A stretch of 64,000 nucleotides of DNA from Bacteroidota bacterium (GCA_013286425.1 JABDFS010000001.1:1-64000); one strand, 5' to 3'; positions 9,408 to 18,010 are shown, counted from the first letter of the stretch. Numbers and translations are program-made. The notes: generated by a model from the sequence alone, not told the origin.

Positions 9408-9502
9408 AAAACTTCGATATTTATTCGACATTTCTTCGATCTTATTGATCGAAGTTATATCGAAGTTTTATCGAAGAAATATCGAAGTTATATCGAAGAA
9501 AT
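9408..9502. repeat. Palindromic 11-bp tandem array, element 1
   Basis: The gap between dapD and the next gene (9182-9693) contains three 11-bp units ending in TTCGAT/TTCGAC (9408, 9419, 9430), a 7-nt core CTTATTG (9441-9447), then five inverted units beginning ATCGAAG (9448, 9459, 9470, 9481, 9492). Unit form is WWWWCTTCGAT on the left and ATCGAAGWWWW on the right. An extra ACGAT precedes it at 9403. The same architecture recurs at 26891-26974 and 39538-39643. The rest of the gap shows no gene. Confidence 0.9.
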
Positions 9503-9607
9503 GAACTGCCAGATATTTTTTGTTAAATGAGTTTAGGATGAGACAACAAAAAACTTTAAAGGTTAGTAGTTAGCCGGCTAAAAGGTTGCAGTTTATATTA
9601 TGAAACA

Positions 9608-9642
9608 AAAAACCTTAAAGGCATTATGCCTCTAAGGTTTTT
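9608..9642 (-). terminator. Rho-independent terminator of the DNRLRE lipoprotein gene
   Basis: An inverted repeat of AAAAACCTTAAAGGCA and TGCCTCTAAGGTTTTT with a 3-nt loop and one mismatch ends in a T-run on the minus strand, about 50 bases downstream of the 9694 stop. A similar AAAAAACTTTAAAGG segment lies at 9548. Confidence 0.7.
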
Positions 9643-9693
9643 GAAGAATTTTTAAGTAAACAGTTTGATTATACTATTTCACTTCTTTATGAA

Positions 9694-10482
9694 TTAAAAA
9701 TATACAACAACTAATTTGGGTCTGTAATTCACGGTATTTTCTGATGTACCAAAAGTTATAGAACGATATGGAGTTTCGCTCAGTAAAGACATTAACATCC
9801 CGTTATTCGGAGTTCCGTTTACCCAACTTTGAACAAAATTTGTAATGTTAACTACTTTATTTTCACTCCATTGCTGCGAAGTTGCCGGAATTAAAACCTG
9901 GTTTCCAATTGTGCCAGGTTGTGTAGCCCAGGTAACAGTATTTTGATTCCACATTGGTGTTGCAGCACACATTTGTAAAAAGCTTTTGTTATTTTGATAG
10001 CTTGGTGGAGTGTTGGGATGAAATGAATTTCCCTGCGGGCAATTAGGAGAACCTCCTGCAGGCAATCCATAGAGGTACAGTGTTGCTGAAACGATGGTTG
10101 AATTTGCAGGTATTAAAGAAAGCTGTGTGAATTTAATAAGATCTCTGCGATAAGTAGGTATTCCACCGGCAGTCCAGGTTAATGCAGGTATATCTACTTC
10201 GTGACCTTTGTTCATATTCACATATGTTGGATCAGGATCATACCTTAAAATCATAGCATCCTGTCCACTGTCTTTTGCCGGGCGAAGCGTAAGTTTAATA
10301 TTGCCATTAGCGGTGCTTGTTGTTGCTGTTGCAACGCCTTCTTCTGAAGAAATTACGGTTTCACCTACAGATTGCGAACCAACGCTTTCTGTTTCCGGTG
10401 CTATATCCTGCGATTTTTGACAGCCTGTAGCTGTAAGTATTAGCATCGCAACTGCTAAAACTGTGTTTGTGATCTTTTTCAT
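9694..10482 (-). CDS. DNRLRE domain-containing lipoprotein
   Basis: A 262-residue exported protein. The signal ends in a lipobox (LTATGCQKS, Cys at 21), followed by a low-complexity Thr/Ser/Glu linker to about residue 65. The rest is a beta-rich DNRLRE-type domain: KDSGQDAMILRYDP at the start, RRDLIKFTQLSLIPANSTIV with a series of strands, and YRPKLVVVYF at the end. Such domains are found on cell-surface and matrix proteins, and their exact role is unknown. The upstream region (10526-10625) is shared with the promoter of the 13527 gene, which suggests common control. Confidence 0.82.
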   Translation of the reverse strand: MKKITNTVLAVAMLILTATGCQKSQDIAPETESVGSQSVGETVISSEEGVATATTSTANGNIKLTLRPAKDSGQDAMILRYDPDPTYVNMNKGHEVDIPALTWTAGGIPTYRRDLIKFTQLSLIPANSTIVSATLYLYGLPAGGSPNCPQGNSFHPNTPPSYQNNKSFLQMCAATPMWNQNTVTWATQPGTIGNQVLIPATSQQWSENKVVNITNFVQSWVNGTPNNGMLMSLLSETPYRSITFGTSENTVNYRPKLVVVYF

Positions 10483-10525
10483 TTTTGATAGTTTTTAAAT
10501 TTTGTTTGATAAATGCTGTTTTAAA

Positions 10526-10625
10526 TCAGCACCACAAAAATGATATTGCATAAACCCTTTTCATAGAGTAGTGCTACTGAATCTTACTTCGATGTTTACC
10601 TGAAAAAACTGCGTAGAAATACGTA
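10526..10625 (-). promoter_or_regulatory. Conserved promoter block copy 1, with CGTA-N4-TACG operator
   Basis: About 100 bases align without gaps (about 88% over the last 85) to 13626-13725, at an offset of exactly 3100. The distal end has the palindrome CGTAGAAATACG (10612-10623), followed on the minus strand by TTTTTTCAGGTAAA and ATCGAAGTAAGA. It lies 44-143 bases upstream of the lipoprotein start at 10482. The form resembles a binding site for a NarL/LuxR-type regulator, and one is encoded at 15641-16306. Confidence 0.65.
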
Positions 10626-10663
10626 TGAGTGCAGGCAGTTTTATCTTCGTTATATAACAGCAA

Positions 10664-10711
10664 AAATGTTTGTTCAATCTTATCGATCATGATGAGATTG
10701 AACAAACATTT
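10664..10711 (-). terminator. Strong hairpin terminator of the 12343 operon
   Basis: A perfect 17-bp inverted repeat (AAATGTTTGTTCAATCT and its complement) with a 14-base loop lies just past the 10730 stop. On the minus strand it is followed by a short T-run (CATTTTTG). Confidence 0.75.
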
Positions 10712-10729
10712 ACTTTTTAGGAGTACTTA

Positions 10730-12343
10730 TTATTGCTTTATAATTTTTTGTACTGCCTGGCCATCTGCGTGAACTATATAAATTCCATTGGCCTCTTTGG
10801 ATAGGTCTATTTTAGTTAAAGTGCTGCCCTTGGTAGAAATATTAAAAAGCATTCTGCCCATCATATCAAACACCTGTAATTGTTTTATCGCAGTTGAATG
10901 CTGAATAGTTACAGGACCACCCGTCGGATTGGGATATATAATCAGTTTGAATTGTGCATCTTTACCTTGGCTATCGGCATAAGCATTTGCTTCATTTTGC
11001 TTTGTGCCCTGCTTCTTAATTATCATCGGTATGCCCGGCCCGCAACCATCTAATGCCTGTGCTATAAAAACACAACCTGCCTGGGTTTCAAATCCCGGAT
11101 CGAGCTCTACGTAACCTGCTGTTGGTTCCGCGTCTAATTTTACAGTAGCGTTTGAAGGGATTGTTGTAGTGCCATTGTTCCTGATCCAGTTTTGTGATTG
11201 TGTAAGTGGTTGTGTATAGTTACCGCTGATGGTTATGTTTGGAAGACAAGGTGGAGTGCAGGAAAATACCTGGCTGTAATTTTCATAATCCAATTGCTTG
11301 GGTAAGGTAAAAAAGCCGGATGCATTACTGGTAACCGTCATACTTATTGGCGTAGTATTGTATGAAGCATCTATGCCTGTTAAACCATTTGCAGAGGCGG
11401 TATATATTTTTCCATCCAATGCCTTTTCCAGATTACTGTAATAATACATGCTGTTGCTGATTTTTAGCGTTGAGGTTGGGATTGAAGTTAAATTAGCTTC
11501 GTATATGCCGCCGTTTGTTCCGCTGCCTGCAGCAACCATAACCTTTGTATTATCAATAAACTCAAGTCCGTATGCAGGGTACAAAGACGGTGATGCATCT
11601 TTTGTTTGTATAGTTAAAAAATCGCCGTTTGCATCGAGATTAATCCAGCAAATACTGTAAGCGTTTCCACCAAATGCATTAGCCCAGGCTAATTTATCTC
11701 CTGTTGGAGAAACTTCTGCATCGGCAGCATTGCTTGAAGTATTCTGGTTAAAAGAACTTACAAATGAAATTCCTGTGCTGCTTATTAAATATTTATACGC
11801 AAAGGCATTACCAACTGCATATAAAAACCGGTTACCATTTGCCTGGGGCTTTGATACACATATAGCAAGAGAAAGATTATAACAATCAAATATATCGGTG
11901 CCGGCAAAATAGTTTTGCTGAATTGTTAATGCATTTCCTGTATGCGTGATTCTTGTAACCAACACTTTTTTTATGTAATTACATCCGCTGCCAACAATAA
12001 TATCGGATGAAGTATGAATAATTAAATGCGCATTACAATTGCCCGGATCAGGAATTATGATAATATCTCTGCCGTTATTGCCAAAGCCTGCAGATAGATT
12101 TCCTGCTAAGACCCCGGTTTTATCGTACACCTTTCCATCAACAACATAGAACAATATACTACCTGTATTATCATACCCGCAATTGGCGGCGGTGTAAGGT
12201 GTTGTATAAGTGCCGGGCATTGTACCCGTGGTAACAGCAGATGTAGAAAAATTCAGCGTTTTCGGTACAATCGTCCAATCAGGGCTTTGAGCCCAAACGC
12301 AATAACTGTACATAAATAAAATGGTTATAAATATTGGTTTCAT
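10730..12343 (-). CDS. Secreted protein with T9SS type A sorting domain
   Basis: A 537-residue protein with a signal peptide (ends YCVWAQ) and a C-terminal T9SS sorting domain of about 75 residues starting at LIIYPNPTGGPVTIQ. The middle resembles a beta-propeller or WD-like surface protein, with repeated descriptive strands such as GTNGGIYEANL and DGKIYTASANGL. The region before the sorting domain (CTPPCLPNITISGNYTQP) resembles linker domains seen in Bacteroidota adhesins. Its ATG overlaps the stop of the upstream gene by four bases, so the two are translationally coupled. No enzymatic motif was recognised. Confidence 0.85.
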   Translation of the reverse strand: MKPIFITILFMYSYCVWAQSPDWTIVPKTLNFSTSAVTTGTMPGTYTTPYTAANCGYDNTGSILFYVVDGKVYDKTGVLAGNLSAGFGNNGRDIIIIPDPGNCNAHLIIHTSSDIIVGSGCNYIKKVLVTRITHTGNALTIQQNYFAGTDIFDCYNLSLAICVSKPQANGNRFLYAVGNAFAYKYLISSTGISFVSSFNQNTSSNAADAEVSPTGDKLAWANAFGGNAYSICWINLDANGDFLTIQTKDASPSLYPAYGLEFIDNTKVMVAAGSGTNGGIYEANLTSIPTSTLKISNSMYYYSNLEKALDGKIYTASANGLTGIDASYNTTPISMTVTSNASGFFTLPKQLDYENYSQVFSCTPPCLPNITISGNYTQPLTQSQNWIRNNGTTTIPSNATVKLDAEPTAGYVELDPGFETQAGCVFIAQALDGCGPGIPMIIKKQGTKQNEANAYADSQGKDAQFKLIIYPNPTGGPVTIQHSTAIKQLQVFDMMGRMLFNISTKGSTLTKIDLSKEANGIYIVHADGQAVQKIIKQ

Positions 12344-13527
12344 TTTTTCTGTTTTTTGGATGAATCAATAGTTGTTTTCAAAGCAGCATTTTCTTTTTCT
12401 ACTGTTTCAAGGCGTTCATTTATTTGAATAAGTTGCAGTGTTAATTCTTCTATTTTCTGCATTTGTAATGCTGCCATAGAACCGAGATCCAGGCCGTTGT
12501 TTTCCATTTCTTTTGCTGAGGGTACATCGGGTAAATGTTTATTGGTTTCCACGTATTTTTTCACCTCTTTAAGTGGCATCAGTTTATAGCCGGGTGCGAA
12601 TACATAATCAGCCCAGTTAGATGAATTTTTTACGGCAACTTTTACTTTTTCTGTTAAGATACCTGTCTCAACATATAGCTTATATCCTGCCGGAAGTGTG
12701 GTGGTTGAAGGATCGCCTATCAGCATATTTCCATTTACAGTTAATTGTGCAGTTGGATTATCAGTATTAACGCCAACCATGCCATCATTGTGAAGAAACA
12801 AAAAGCTGTTGCCTGATGTTCCTGTTGAGCCGAATGGTTTCCAGAAATTTAACCCATCATGGCCCGGAGTTGCAGTAGTGTATTCAATTCCCCATTCGCC
12901 ACCGCTTGCAACTGTAGAACTTCCGCCAAAAAGTATCATTGGGCCTCCTGAAGGATTTGGTCCCGTAATTCTGATTGCACCATTATCTACATGAAATTTT
13001 GCAAGTGGGTTACTTGTACCTACACCAACATAGCCGTTATTTTTAATAATTAATTGAGGCGATACATTATTGGTAGAAAATGCCATGTCGGGGATCAAAG
13101 AATTAGGTGTAGGATGCAGGATAAAATTGCATGAGCCACCAGTGGTTCCACCGCCGCTAAATGAGGAAGTTGAAAAATCGATGGAAAGTGCACCATCCTG
13201 ATTGCTGCCGCCTGCATCTGCCCGCTGAATATACAGGCCCTGGGCCAGGGGATCTCCTATTCCACCAAGAATATGAACTCCATAGTTTGTTAAGGGCGTT
13301 GCGGTTCCGATTCCAATATTAGAGAGGGTAGGGCTATGTTTAAAAGTCATCCTGACTTTATTGCCCGTTATCACGTTCAGGTCAAATGCATTTGTTGTTC
13401 CTACTTTGTTAGCTGACTGAGGAGATACGCCTGTGTTCCCGCCAATGTACCAGGGAGTTTGTGCCTGTATCCCTGTTGTAATAACCAAGGCCGATACAAG
13501 CATCAAAGTGAATAATAGTGTTTTCAT
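12340..13527 (-). CDS. Secreted tail-fibre-like protein with C-terminal coiled coil
   Basis: A 395-residue exported protein (signal ending GIQAQ). The N-terminal two thirds have phage-tail-fibre-like strands: NIGIGTATP, VGVGTSNPLAKFHV and VGVNTDNPTAQLTVNG are the repeats common in Bacteroidota fibre proteins. After AGYKLYVETGILTEKVKVAV it carries KHLPDVPSAKEMENNGLDLG, a motif usually found near intramolecular chaperone-like (S74-related) ends. The last 45 residues form a heptad coiled coil. It shares a 4-base overlap with the T9SS gene after it and is likely part of the same surface structure. The exact role is unknown. Confidence 0.8.
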   Translation of the reverse strand: MKTLLFTLMLVSALVITTGIQAQTPWYIGGNTGVSPQSANKVGTTNAFDLNVITGNKVRMTFKHSPTLSNIGIGTATPLTNYGVHILGGIGDPLAQGLYIQRADAGGSNQDGALSIDFSTSSFSGGGTTGGSCNFILHPTPNSLIPDMAFSTNNVSPQLIIKNNGYVGVGTSNPLAKFHVDNGAIRITGPNPSGGPMILFGGSSTVASGGEWGIEYTTATPGHDGLNFWKPFGSTGTSGNSFLFLHNDGMVGVNTDNPTAQLTVNGNMLIGDPSTTTLPAGYKLYVETGILTEKVKVAVKNSSNWADYVFAPGYKLMPLKEVKKYVETNKHLPDVPSAKEMENNGLDLGSMAALQMQKIEELTLQLIQINERLETVEKENAALKTTIDSSKKQKK

Positions 13528-13625
13528 AAATTATAGTTTTAATTTTTATTGCCTACTCTAACCGGTTTTCGGCTTACCCGTTTTTATTTAATAATTGTTG
13601 TTTGCAGTTGTATGAGTAACTTTAA

Positions 13626-13725
13626 ACAGCACACCAAAAATGACATTGCTTAAAACTTTTGCATAGCGTGCTGCTACTGATTCTTACTTCGATATTTACC
13701 TGAAAAAAATGCGTAGAAATACGTA
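13626..13725 (-). promoter_or_regulatory. Conserved promoter block copy 2, with CGTA-N4-TACG operator
   Basis: This block matches 10526-10625 base for base with few changes and lies 99-198 bases upstream of the 13527 start. The palindrome CGTAGAAATACG is at 13712-13723, 54 bases before the divergent gene at 13777, so it could act on both units. A weak -7-like TATTTTCG at 13748-13755 serves the plus-strand gene. Confidence 0.65.
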
Positions 13726-13776
13726 ACAGGTTAAAAAGGGCCAATACTATTTTCGTTTAGAAAAAAAACACCATTT

Positions 13777-14244
13777 ATGAAAAAGAAATTACCACTGATT
13801 GCCAGCTTTTTATTTGTAGCAATACTGATAATAAACCTGGATGCATGTACAGCTAAATGCAAAGACTGTGTTGAAATACCACCCGCAGTTGCACCACAAG
13901 CCATCGCGTTACAAAACATTAATCATTTAATTGATACTGCAACCAGCAATGCATGGATTGCACGTTACAAGTTATATAAAGACAGTATCTGTAATAACAA
14001 AGTCGGCGCAGATTCCAACATCTTATCAAATGGTGAAAATTTTAATAAACAGGGCATTCTTCAAATTCTGTGTATTAAAGATTGTATTGGTATTTCCATA
14101 GCTTATGGAATGGACAGTAGTTTTGAAGTACACCAGATTATTTCAGGTATCAGTAAAAACTATACTGAATTGCTTATACCTGACAGCATTACAGGTAATG
14201 CTGCTTACAGAATAGAAACAGGTCAAATGCCTTGCTGCCCATAA
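13777..14244 (+). CDS. Hypothetical lipoprotein
   Basis: A 155-residue protein with a signal peptide ending in a lipobox-like LDACTAKC (Cys at 24). Several cysteine pairs follow (KCKDC, LCIKDC, MPCC at the C-terminus), suggesting disulfides or a metal site outside the cytoplasm. I do not recognise a family. It is the first gene of a plus-strand run with 14258, the kinase and the regulator (13-base gap to the next gene), so it could be a sensing or accessory component. This is inferred from position only. Confidence 0.72.
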   Translation: MKKKLPLIASFLFVAILIINLDACTAKCKDCVEIPPAVAPQAIALQNINHLIDTATSNAWIARYKLYKDSICNNKVGADSNILSNGENFNKQGILQILCIKDCIGISIAYGMDSSFEVHQIISGISKNYTELLIPDSITGNAAYRIETGQMPCCP

Positions 14245-14257
14245 TATAGATACGATT

Positions 14258-14923
14258 ATGAATGGATTATTATCTTTTATACTATCGATGGTATGTGTTG
14301 TTCCATTACTTGTTGGCCTTGCCAAATGGAGAACTGTAAAAAAAGAATACTATCCATTTATTATATTGATGCTTGCTGCTTTTCTCACAGAACTAATTGT
14401 AGGTATAGGTAAGCATAAATTTAATAACCAGGAAATATACATACCTGTTTATAATCTTTACTTTCTTGAAGAATACATTTTGTATTTGATGCTGTTTAAA
14501 AATTGTACAATTATCAATAAGAAGGTTTTTGTATCACTTATTATTTTGGGTGGTATAATTCAGATACTTGAATTATGTTTTGCTGGTAAGGATAATTTTT
14601 TAGAAATGTTTTGGAAGCATTTTTCTATATACACAGAAATTATTTTATCTCTTATCATATTCTTTCTCTCGGTAAAACAATTAAGCATGCAGATTTTTAA
14701 GAATGCACCATTTATTACAAATGCAGAGAATTTTATAGCTATCGGTACATTGCTTATGAAAGGTTATAGCATATTAGCTTTTAGTTTTGTAGCACTAAGG
14801 GTATCGCATTTATCATCAGTGCTTGCCTATAGTATCTTTCAATTTTTAAATCCTGTTTGTTACCTTATATTCACCTGGGCTATTTTATGTATTCCTCACA
14901 GAAAGAAATATCAAATATTATAA
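14258..14923 (+). CDS. Integral membrane protein, about seven transmembrane helices
   Basis: A 221-residue hydrophobic protein with about seven predicted membrane segments (for example LSFILSMVCVVPLLVGLA, FIILMLAAFLTELIVGI, and LNPVCYLIFTWAILCI). I recognise no family. It lies between a lipoprotein and a histidine kinase, and its 3' end overlaps the kinase start at 14887 by 37 bases. It is plausibly the membrane sensor module that the kinase itself lacks. That role is an inference. Confidence 0.72.
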   Translation: MNGLLSFILSMVCVVPLLVGLAKWRTVKKEYYPFIILMLAAFLTELIVGIGKHKFNNQEIYIPVYNLYFLEEYILYLMLFKNCTIINKKVFVSLIILGGIIQILELCFAGKDNFLEMFWKHFSIYTEIILSLIIFFLSVKQLSMQIFKNAPFITNAENFIAIGTLLMKGYSILAFSFVALRVSHLSSVLAYSIFQFLNPVCYLIFTWAILCIPHRKKYQIL

Positions 14924-15648
14924 TAACGGTTGTTATTTTTTTAGGTGTCATTGTTTTTTACATGATCTATACTTTCAGTAAACAACATCGTAAAATTACA
15001 AAGTGGCAGGAAGCCCGTATTAAAGCTGAAATTGATACACTGGAAAATGAGCGCAAACGCATTGCAAGCGACCTGCATGATGATATTGGCCCAATGCTTT
15101 CAGCTATAAAATTGCAGGTAAATCATGTAGAGCCGGTAAATGAAGAAGAAAAGATCATCATTGAAAAATCAGGTAAACTGATGGATGAAGTAATTGGCCG
15201 CTTTCGCGAAATTGCTTATGATCTTTTGCCCAACACACTTATACGAAAAGGACTGATAAAGGCAGTAGCGGAATTCATCACTAAAATGAATGAAGCACAT
15301 GCATTGCAAATACGTTTTGTACATGATGAAAACATTCCGTTATCGTCTGAAGGCGAATTAAACCTTTACCGCATTGTTCAGGAAATAATTCATAACACTA
15401 TAAAACATGCAGAGGCATCTGAACTTATTATTGAACTAAATAAAAAAAATAACCAGCTTGTTTTTGCAGCAACAGACAATGGAAAAGGCTTTAATTATAA
15501 TCAGACAAGCCAATTGCCTGCACAAGGTTTAGGCTTAATGAACATACAAAACCGCGTTGCACTCCTTAATGGAAAATTAGTTATAGAAAGCCAACCGCTA
15601 AAAGGTACTCATTATAATATTTTGATACCTTTAGAATACAATGACTAA
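14887..15648 (+). CDS. Sensor histidine kinase, NarL/HisKA_3 type
   Basis: A 253-residue kinase: one N-terminal transmembrane helix (residues 11-28), then the HisKA_3 dimerisation domain with phospho-acceptor His64 in SDLHDDIGPM, and a C-terminal HATPase domain (NTIKHAEAS, ATDNGKGF, QGLGLMNIQNR). There is no periplasmic sensor domain, so sensing may come from the neighbouring membrane protein. The ATG at 14887 is chosen; a TTG at 14857 would deepen the overlap with the previous gene. It overlaps the response regulator by eight bases. Confidence 0.92.
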   Translation: MYSSQKEISNIIITVVIFLGVIVFYMIYTFSKQHRKITKWQEARIKAEIDTLENERKRIASDLHDDIGPMLSAIKLQVNHVEPVNEEEKIIIEKSGKLMDEVIGRFREIAYDLLPNTLIRKGLIKAVAEFITKMNEAHALQIRFVHDENIPLSSEGELNLYRIVQEIIHNTIKHAEASELIIELNKKNNQLVFAATDNGKGFNYNQTSQLPAQGLGLMNIQNRVALLNGKLVIESQPLKGTHYNILIPLEYND

Positions 15649-16306
15649 CGTGCTTCCTGATATTAAAGTCGTTATTGCAGACGATCATGAGATCTTCAGA
15701 GATGGATTAAAACTAATGCTTGGCAAATATCCTGAAATACATATTGCGGGTGAAGCGCAGAACGGTTTGGAGCTTGTTGAAATGGTAATTGAACATGCGC
15801 CTGATGTTATTTTAACGGATATAAAAATGCCTGTGATGGATGGCATTGATGCAGTGAAAAAAATTATTTCAGCAAATAAAGATGCGGCTATTATCTGCCT
15901 TTCAATGTTTGATGAAGACGATCTTATACTTGATATGATTGAGGCAGGTGCGAAAGGTTACCTGCTCAAGAACAGCGATAAAACAGAGATCATAGATGCT
16001 ATCACAACTGTTTATCATGGCAATTATCATTATAGTAAAAGCACCAGCCATAAAATGATGAACATGCTTGCAAAAAGCAGGTTTAATCCATACGCTAAAA
16101 AGATGAAACCCGAATTCAGCGAACGTGAAATTGAGATCATCAATCTTATCTGCAGCGAAAAATCCAATAAAGAAATAGGTGAACAATTATTTTTAAGCAG
16201 CCGCACCGTTGAAGGCCACCGCCAGCGCATCATGGAAAAAATGGATGTAAAAAATTCTGTTGGGCTTGTAGTTTATGCTGTAAAAAATGAGCTTGTAAAA
16301 CTTTAA
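15641..16306 (+). CDS. Response regulator, NarL/FixJ type with LuxR helix-turn-helix
   Basis: A 221-residue two-domain regulator. The receiver carries the phospho-acceptor Asp60 (VILTDIKMP), the acidic pair ADDHEIF, a switch serine (CLSMF) and Lys in LLKN. The DNA-binding domain has SEREIEIINLICSEKSNKEI and SSRTVEGHRQRIMEKM, typical of LuxR-type helices. It is the partner of the kinase at 14887. The nearby palindromes at 10612 and 13712 are candidate target sites, including its own operon promoter. Confidence 0.93.
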   Translation: MTNVLPDIKVVIADDHEIFRDGLKLMLGKYPEIHIAGEAQNGLELVEMVIEHAPDVILTDIKMPVMDGIDAVKKIISANKDAAIICLSMFDEDDLILDMIEAGAKGYLLKNSDKTEIIDAITTVYHGNYHYSKSTSHKMMNMLAKSRFNPYAKKMKPEFSEREIEIINLICSEKSNKEIGEQLFLSSRTVEGHRQRIMEKMDVKNSVGLVVYAVKNELVKL

Positions 16307-16325
16307 GCCATTTACCTTCGCATTC

Positions 16326-17363
16326 ATGCAAAAATTTTTGATTATTCAAACGGCGTTTATCGGCGATGTTGTGCTGGCAACGGTTTTAATTGAAAAATTG
16401 CATGCATCGTTTCCTGATGCACAAATTGATTTTTTATTACGCAAAGGCAATGAAGGTTTGCTTGCAGATCATCCTTATTTGAATGAGGTTTTGATTTGGG
16501 TGAAGAAAGAAAATAAAACAAAAAATCTCTTTAAACTTATCAATATAATTCGCTCAGGAAAATATGATAAGGTTATAAATGTGCAGCGTTTTTTTTCAAC
16601 AGGATTGATAACTGCATTATCAAATGCAAAAGAAAAAATTGGATTTGATAAAAACCCTTTGAGCTTTTTGTTTGATGTAAAAGTGAAACATATTGTCGGT
16701 ACAAAAGAACAACCTGTACATGAAGTAGAGCGTAACCTTTCTTTACTAAAACACTTTACAAATGCTTCGCCTGCGCGAATGAGATTATATCCTTCAGAAG
16801 AAGATTTTGAATTCGTCAAACGTGAAACGTCAAACGTGAATGTAATAATTCATAGCCCGCAGCCCGCAGCCCGCTACATCTGCGTTGCACCTTCATCAGT
16901 GTGGTTTACGAAACAATATCCTATAGAAAAATGGACAGAGTTTTTAAAGGAAGTTCCATCATCCATAAACATTTATTTTTTAGGCGCGTCTTCAGATAAA
17001 AATTTATGCGATGATATTATTGCTGCCTTGCCTGGTCGCTCAACAAAAAATTTATCAGGTAAATTAAGTTTTCTTCAATCCGCCGCATTGATGAAAAATG
17101 CATTGATGAATTATGCGAACGATTCTGCGCCGCTGCACATTGCTTCTGCAATGAATGCACCAGTTACTGCTGTTTTTTGCTCAACTGTTACATGGTTTGG
17201 TTACTGGCCTTTGAGTGATGTAAGTTTTGTTGTAGAGAAAACCGAGCCTTTATATTGCAGGCCTTGTACAACGCACGGCAAAAAAGAATGTCCTGAAAAA
17301 CATTTTAAATGTGCACTTGATATAAATAAACAACAACTGCTATCAACACTTGAATATGAATGA
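16326..17363 (+). CDS. Glycosyltransferase family 9 (heptosyltransferase-like)
   Basis: A 345-residue cytoplasmic glycosyltransferase of the ADP-heptose:LPS type. It begins MQKFLIIQTAFIGDVVLATV, the usual GT9 strand-loop with G-D, and ends with SAALMKNALMNYANDSAPLHIASAMNAPVTAVF, the second Rossmann half. A cysteine-rich end follows (YCRPCTTHGKKECPEKHFKC). Residues 164-183 are encoded by 7-bp tandem repeats (16814-16841, 16854-16874), probably an expandable loop. It overlaps the Sua5 gene by 14 bases. A second GT9 lies at 20494. The acceptor is unknown. Confidence 0.9.
   Translation: MQKFLIIQTAFIGDVVLATVLIEKLHASFPDAQIDFLLRKGNEGLLADHPYLNEVLIWVKKENKTKNLFKLINIIRSGKYDKVINVQRFFSTGLITALSNAKEKIGFDKNPLSFLFDVKVKHIVGTKEQPVHEVERNLSLLKHFTNASPARMRLYPSEEDFEFVKRETSNVNVIIHSPQPAARYICVAPSSVWFTKQYPIEKWTEFLKEVPSSINIYFLGASSDKNLCDDIIAALPGRSTKNLSGKLSFLQSAALMKNALMNYANDSAPLHIASAMNAPVTAVFCSTVTWFGYWPLSDVSFVVEKTEPLYCRPCTTHGKKECPEKHFKCALDINKQQLLSTLEYE
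16814..16874. repeat. 7-bp tandem repeats inside the GT9 gene
   Basis: Four units CGTCAAA/CGTGAAA/CGTCAAA/CGTGAAT (16814-16841), 12 bases, then three AGCCCGC units (16854-16874), all in one open reading frame. The homologous gene at 20494 has no such stretch at the corresponding place. Confidence 0.85.
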
Positions 17364-17931
17364 AGAAATTTTTATTGATGATGCAGAAAACGCATTGAAT
17401 GTTTTGCGGCAGGGTGGAATTATTTTATATCCAACCGATACCATTTGGGGCATTGGCTGTGATGCGACGAACGCTGAAGCCGTCGGAAAAATAATTGCAC
17501 TTAAACAACGGCCGCCGCAAAAAAGCTTTGTTGTATTAGCAACTTCAGAAAAAGATATTTTACAATACACTGCATCACCTGACCTTGCTGTGTTTGATTA
17601 CCTGCAAACAGTTACAAAACCTACCACTGTTATTTACGAGCATGCTTTAGGCCTGGCAGAAAATGTAATTAATGAAGATGGCTCTGTCGCGATCCGTATT
17701 TGCAGCGATGAATTTTGCAGGTATATTATCAAACGTTTTCGCAAACCAATTGTAAGCACTTCAGCCAATATAAGTGGTGAAATATCACCCGCAAACTTTG
17801 ATGAAATTTCAAGTACTGTAAAACAAAGTGTGGATTATATTGTGCAATACAGGCAACAGGATAAAAGCCGTAACACTGCTTCATCCATTATTAAGTGGAA
17901 AAATGGTGTATTACAAATCATCCGGCCTTAA
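17350..17931 (+). CDS. Threonylcarbamoyl-AMP synthase (Sua5/YrdC family)
   Basis: A 193-residue protein that makes threonylcarbamoyl-AMP, the precursor for t6A37 of ANN-decoding tRNAs. Seen are GGIILYPTDTIWGIGCDATN and KIIALKQRPPQKSF, the family substrate pocket, and SVAIRICSDEFCR and PIVSTSANISGE later. It is the short YrdC-like type without a Sua5 C-terminal domain. Its start overlaps the end of the GT9 gene, and the tRNA-maturation cca gene lies close downstream. Confidence 0.92.
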   Translation: MNMNEEIFIDDAENALNVLRQGGIILYPTDTIWGIGCDATNAEAVGKIIALKQRPPQKSFVVLATSEKDILQYTASPDLAVFDYLQTVTKPTTVIYEHALGLAENVINEDGSVAIRICSDEFCRYIIKRFRKPIVSTSANISGEISPANFDEISSTVKQSVDYIVQYRQQDKSRNTASSIIKWKNGVLQIIRP

Positions 17932-18010
17932 TTTATACGCATTCACGCAACCAAATCCTGCATTGCACAGTTTTTGGATTTTACCTGTTTTATTCGCTAA
18001 ATGTTGTGTT

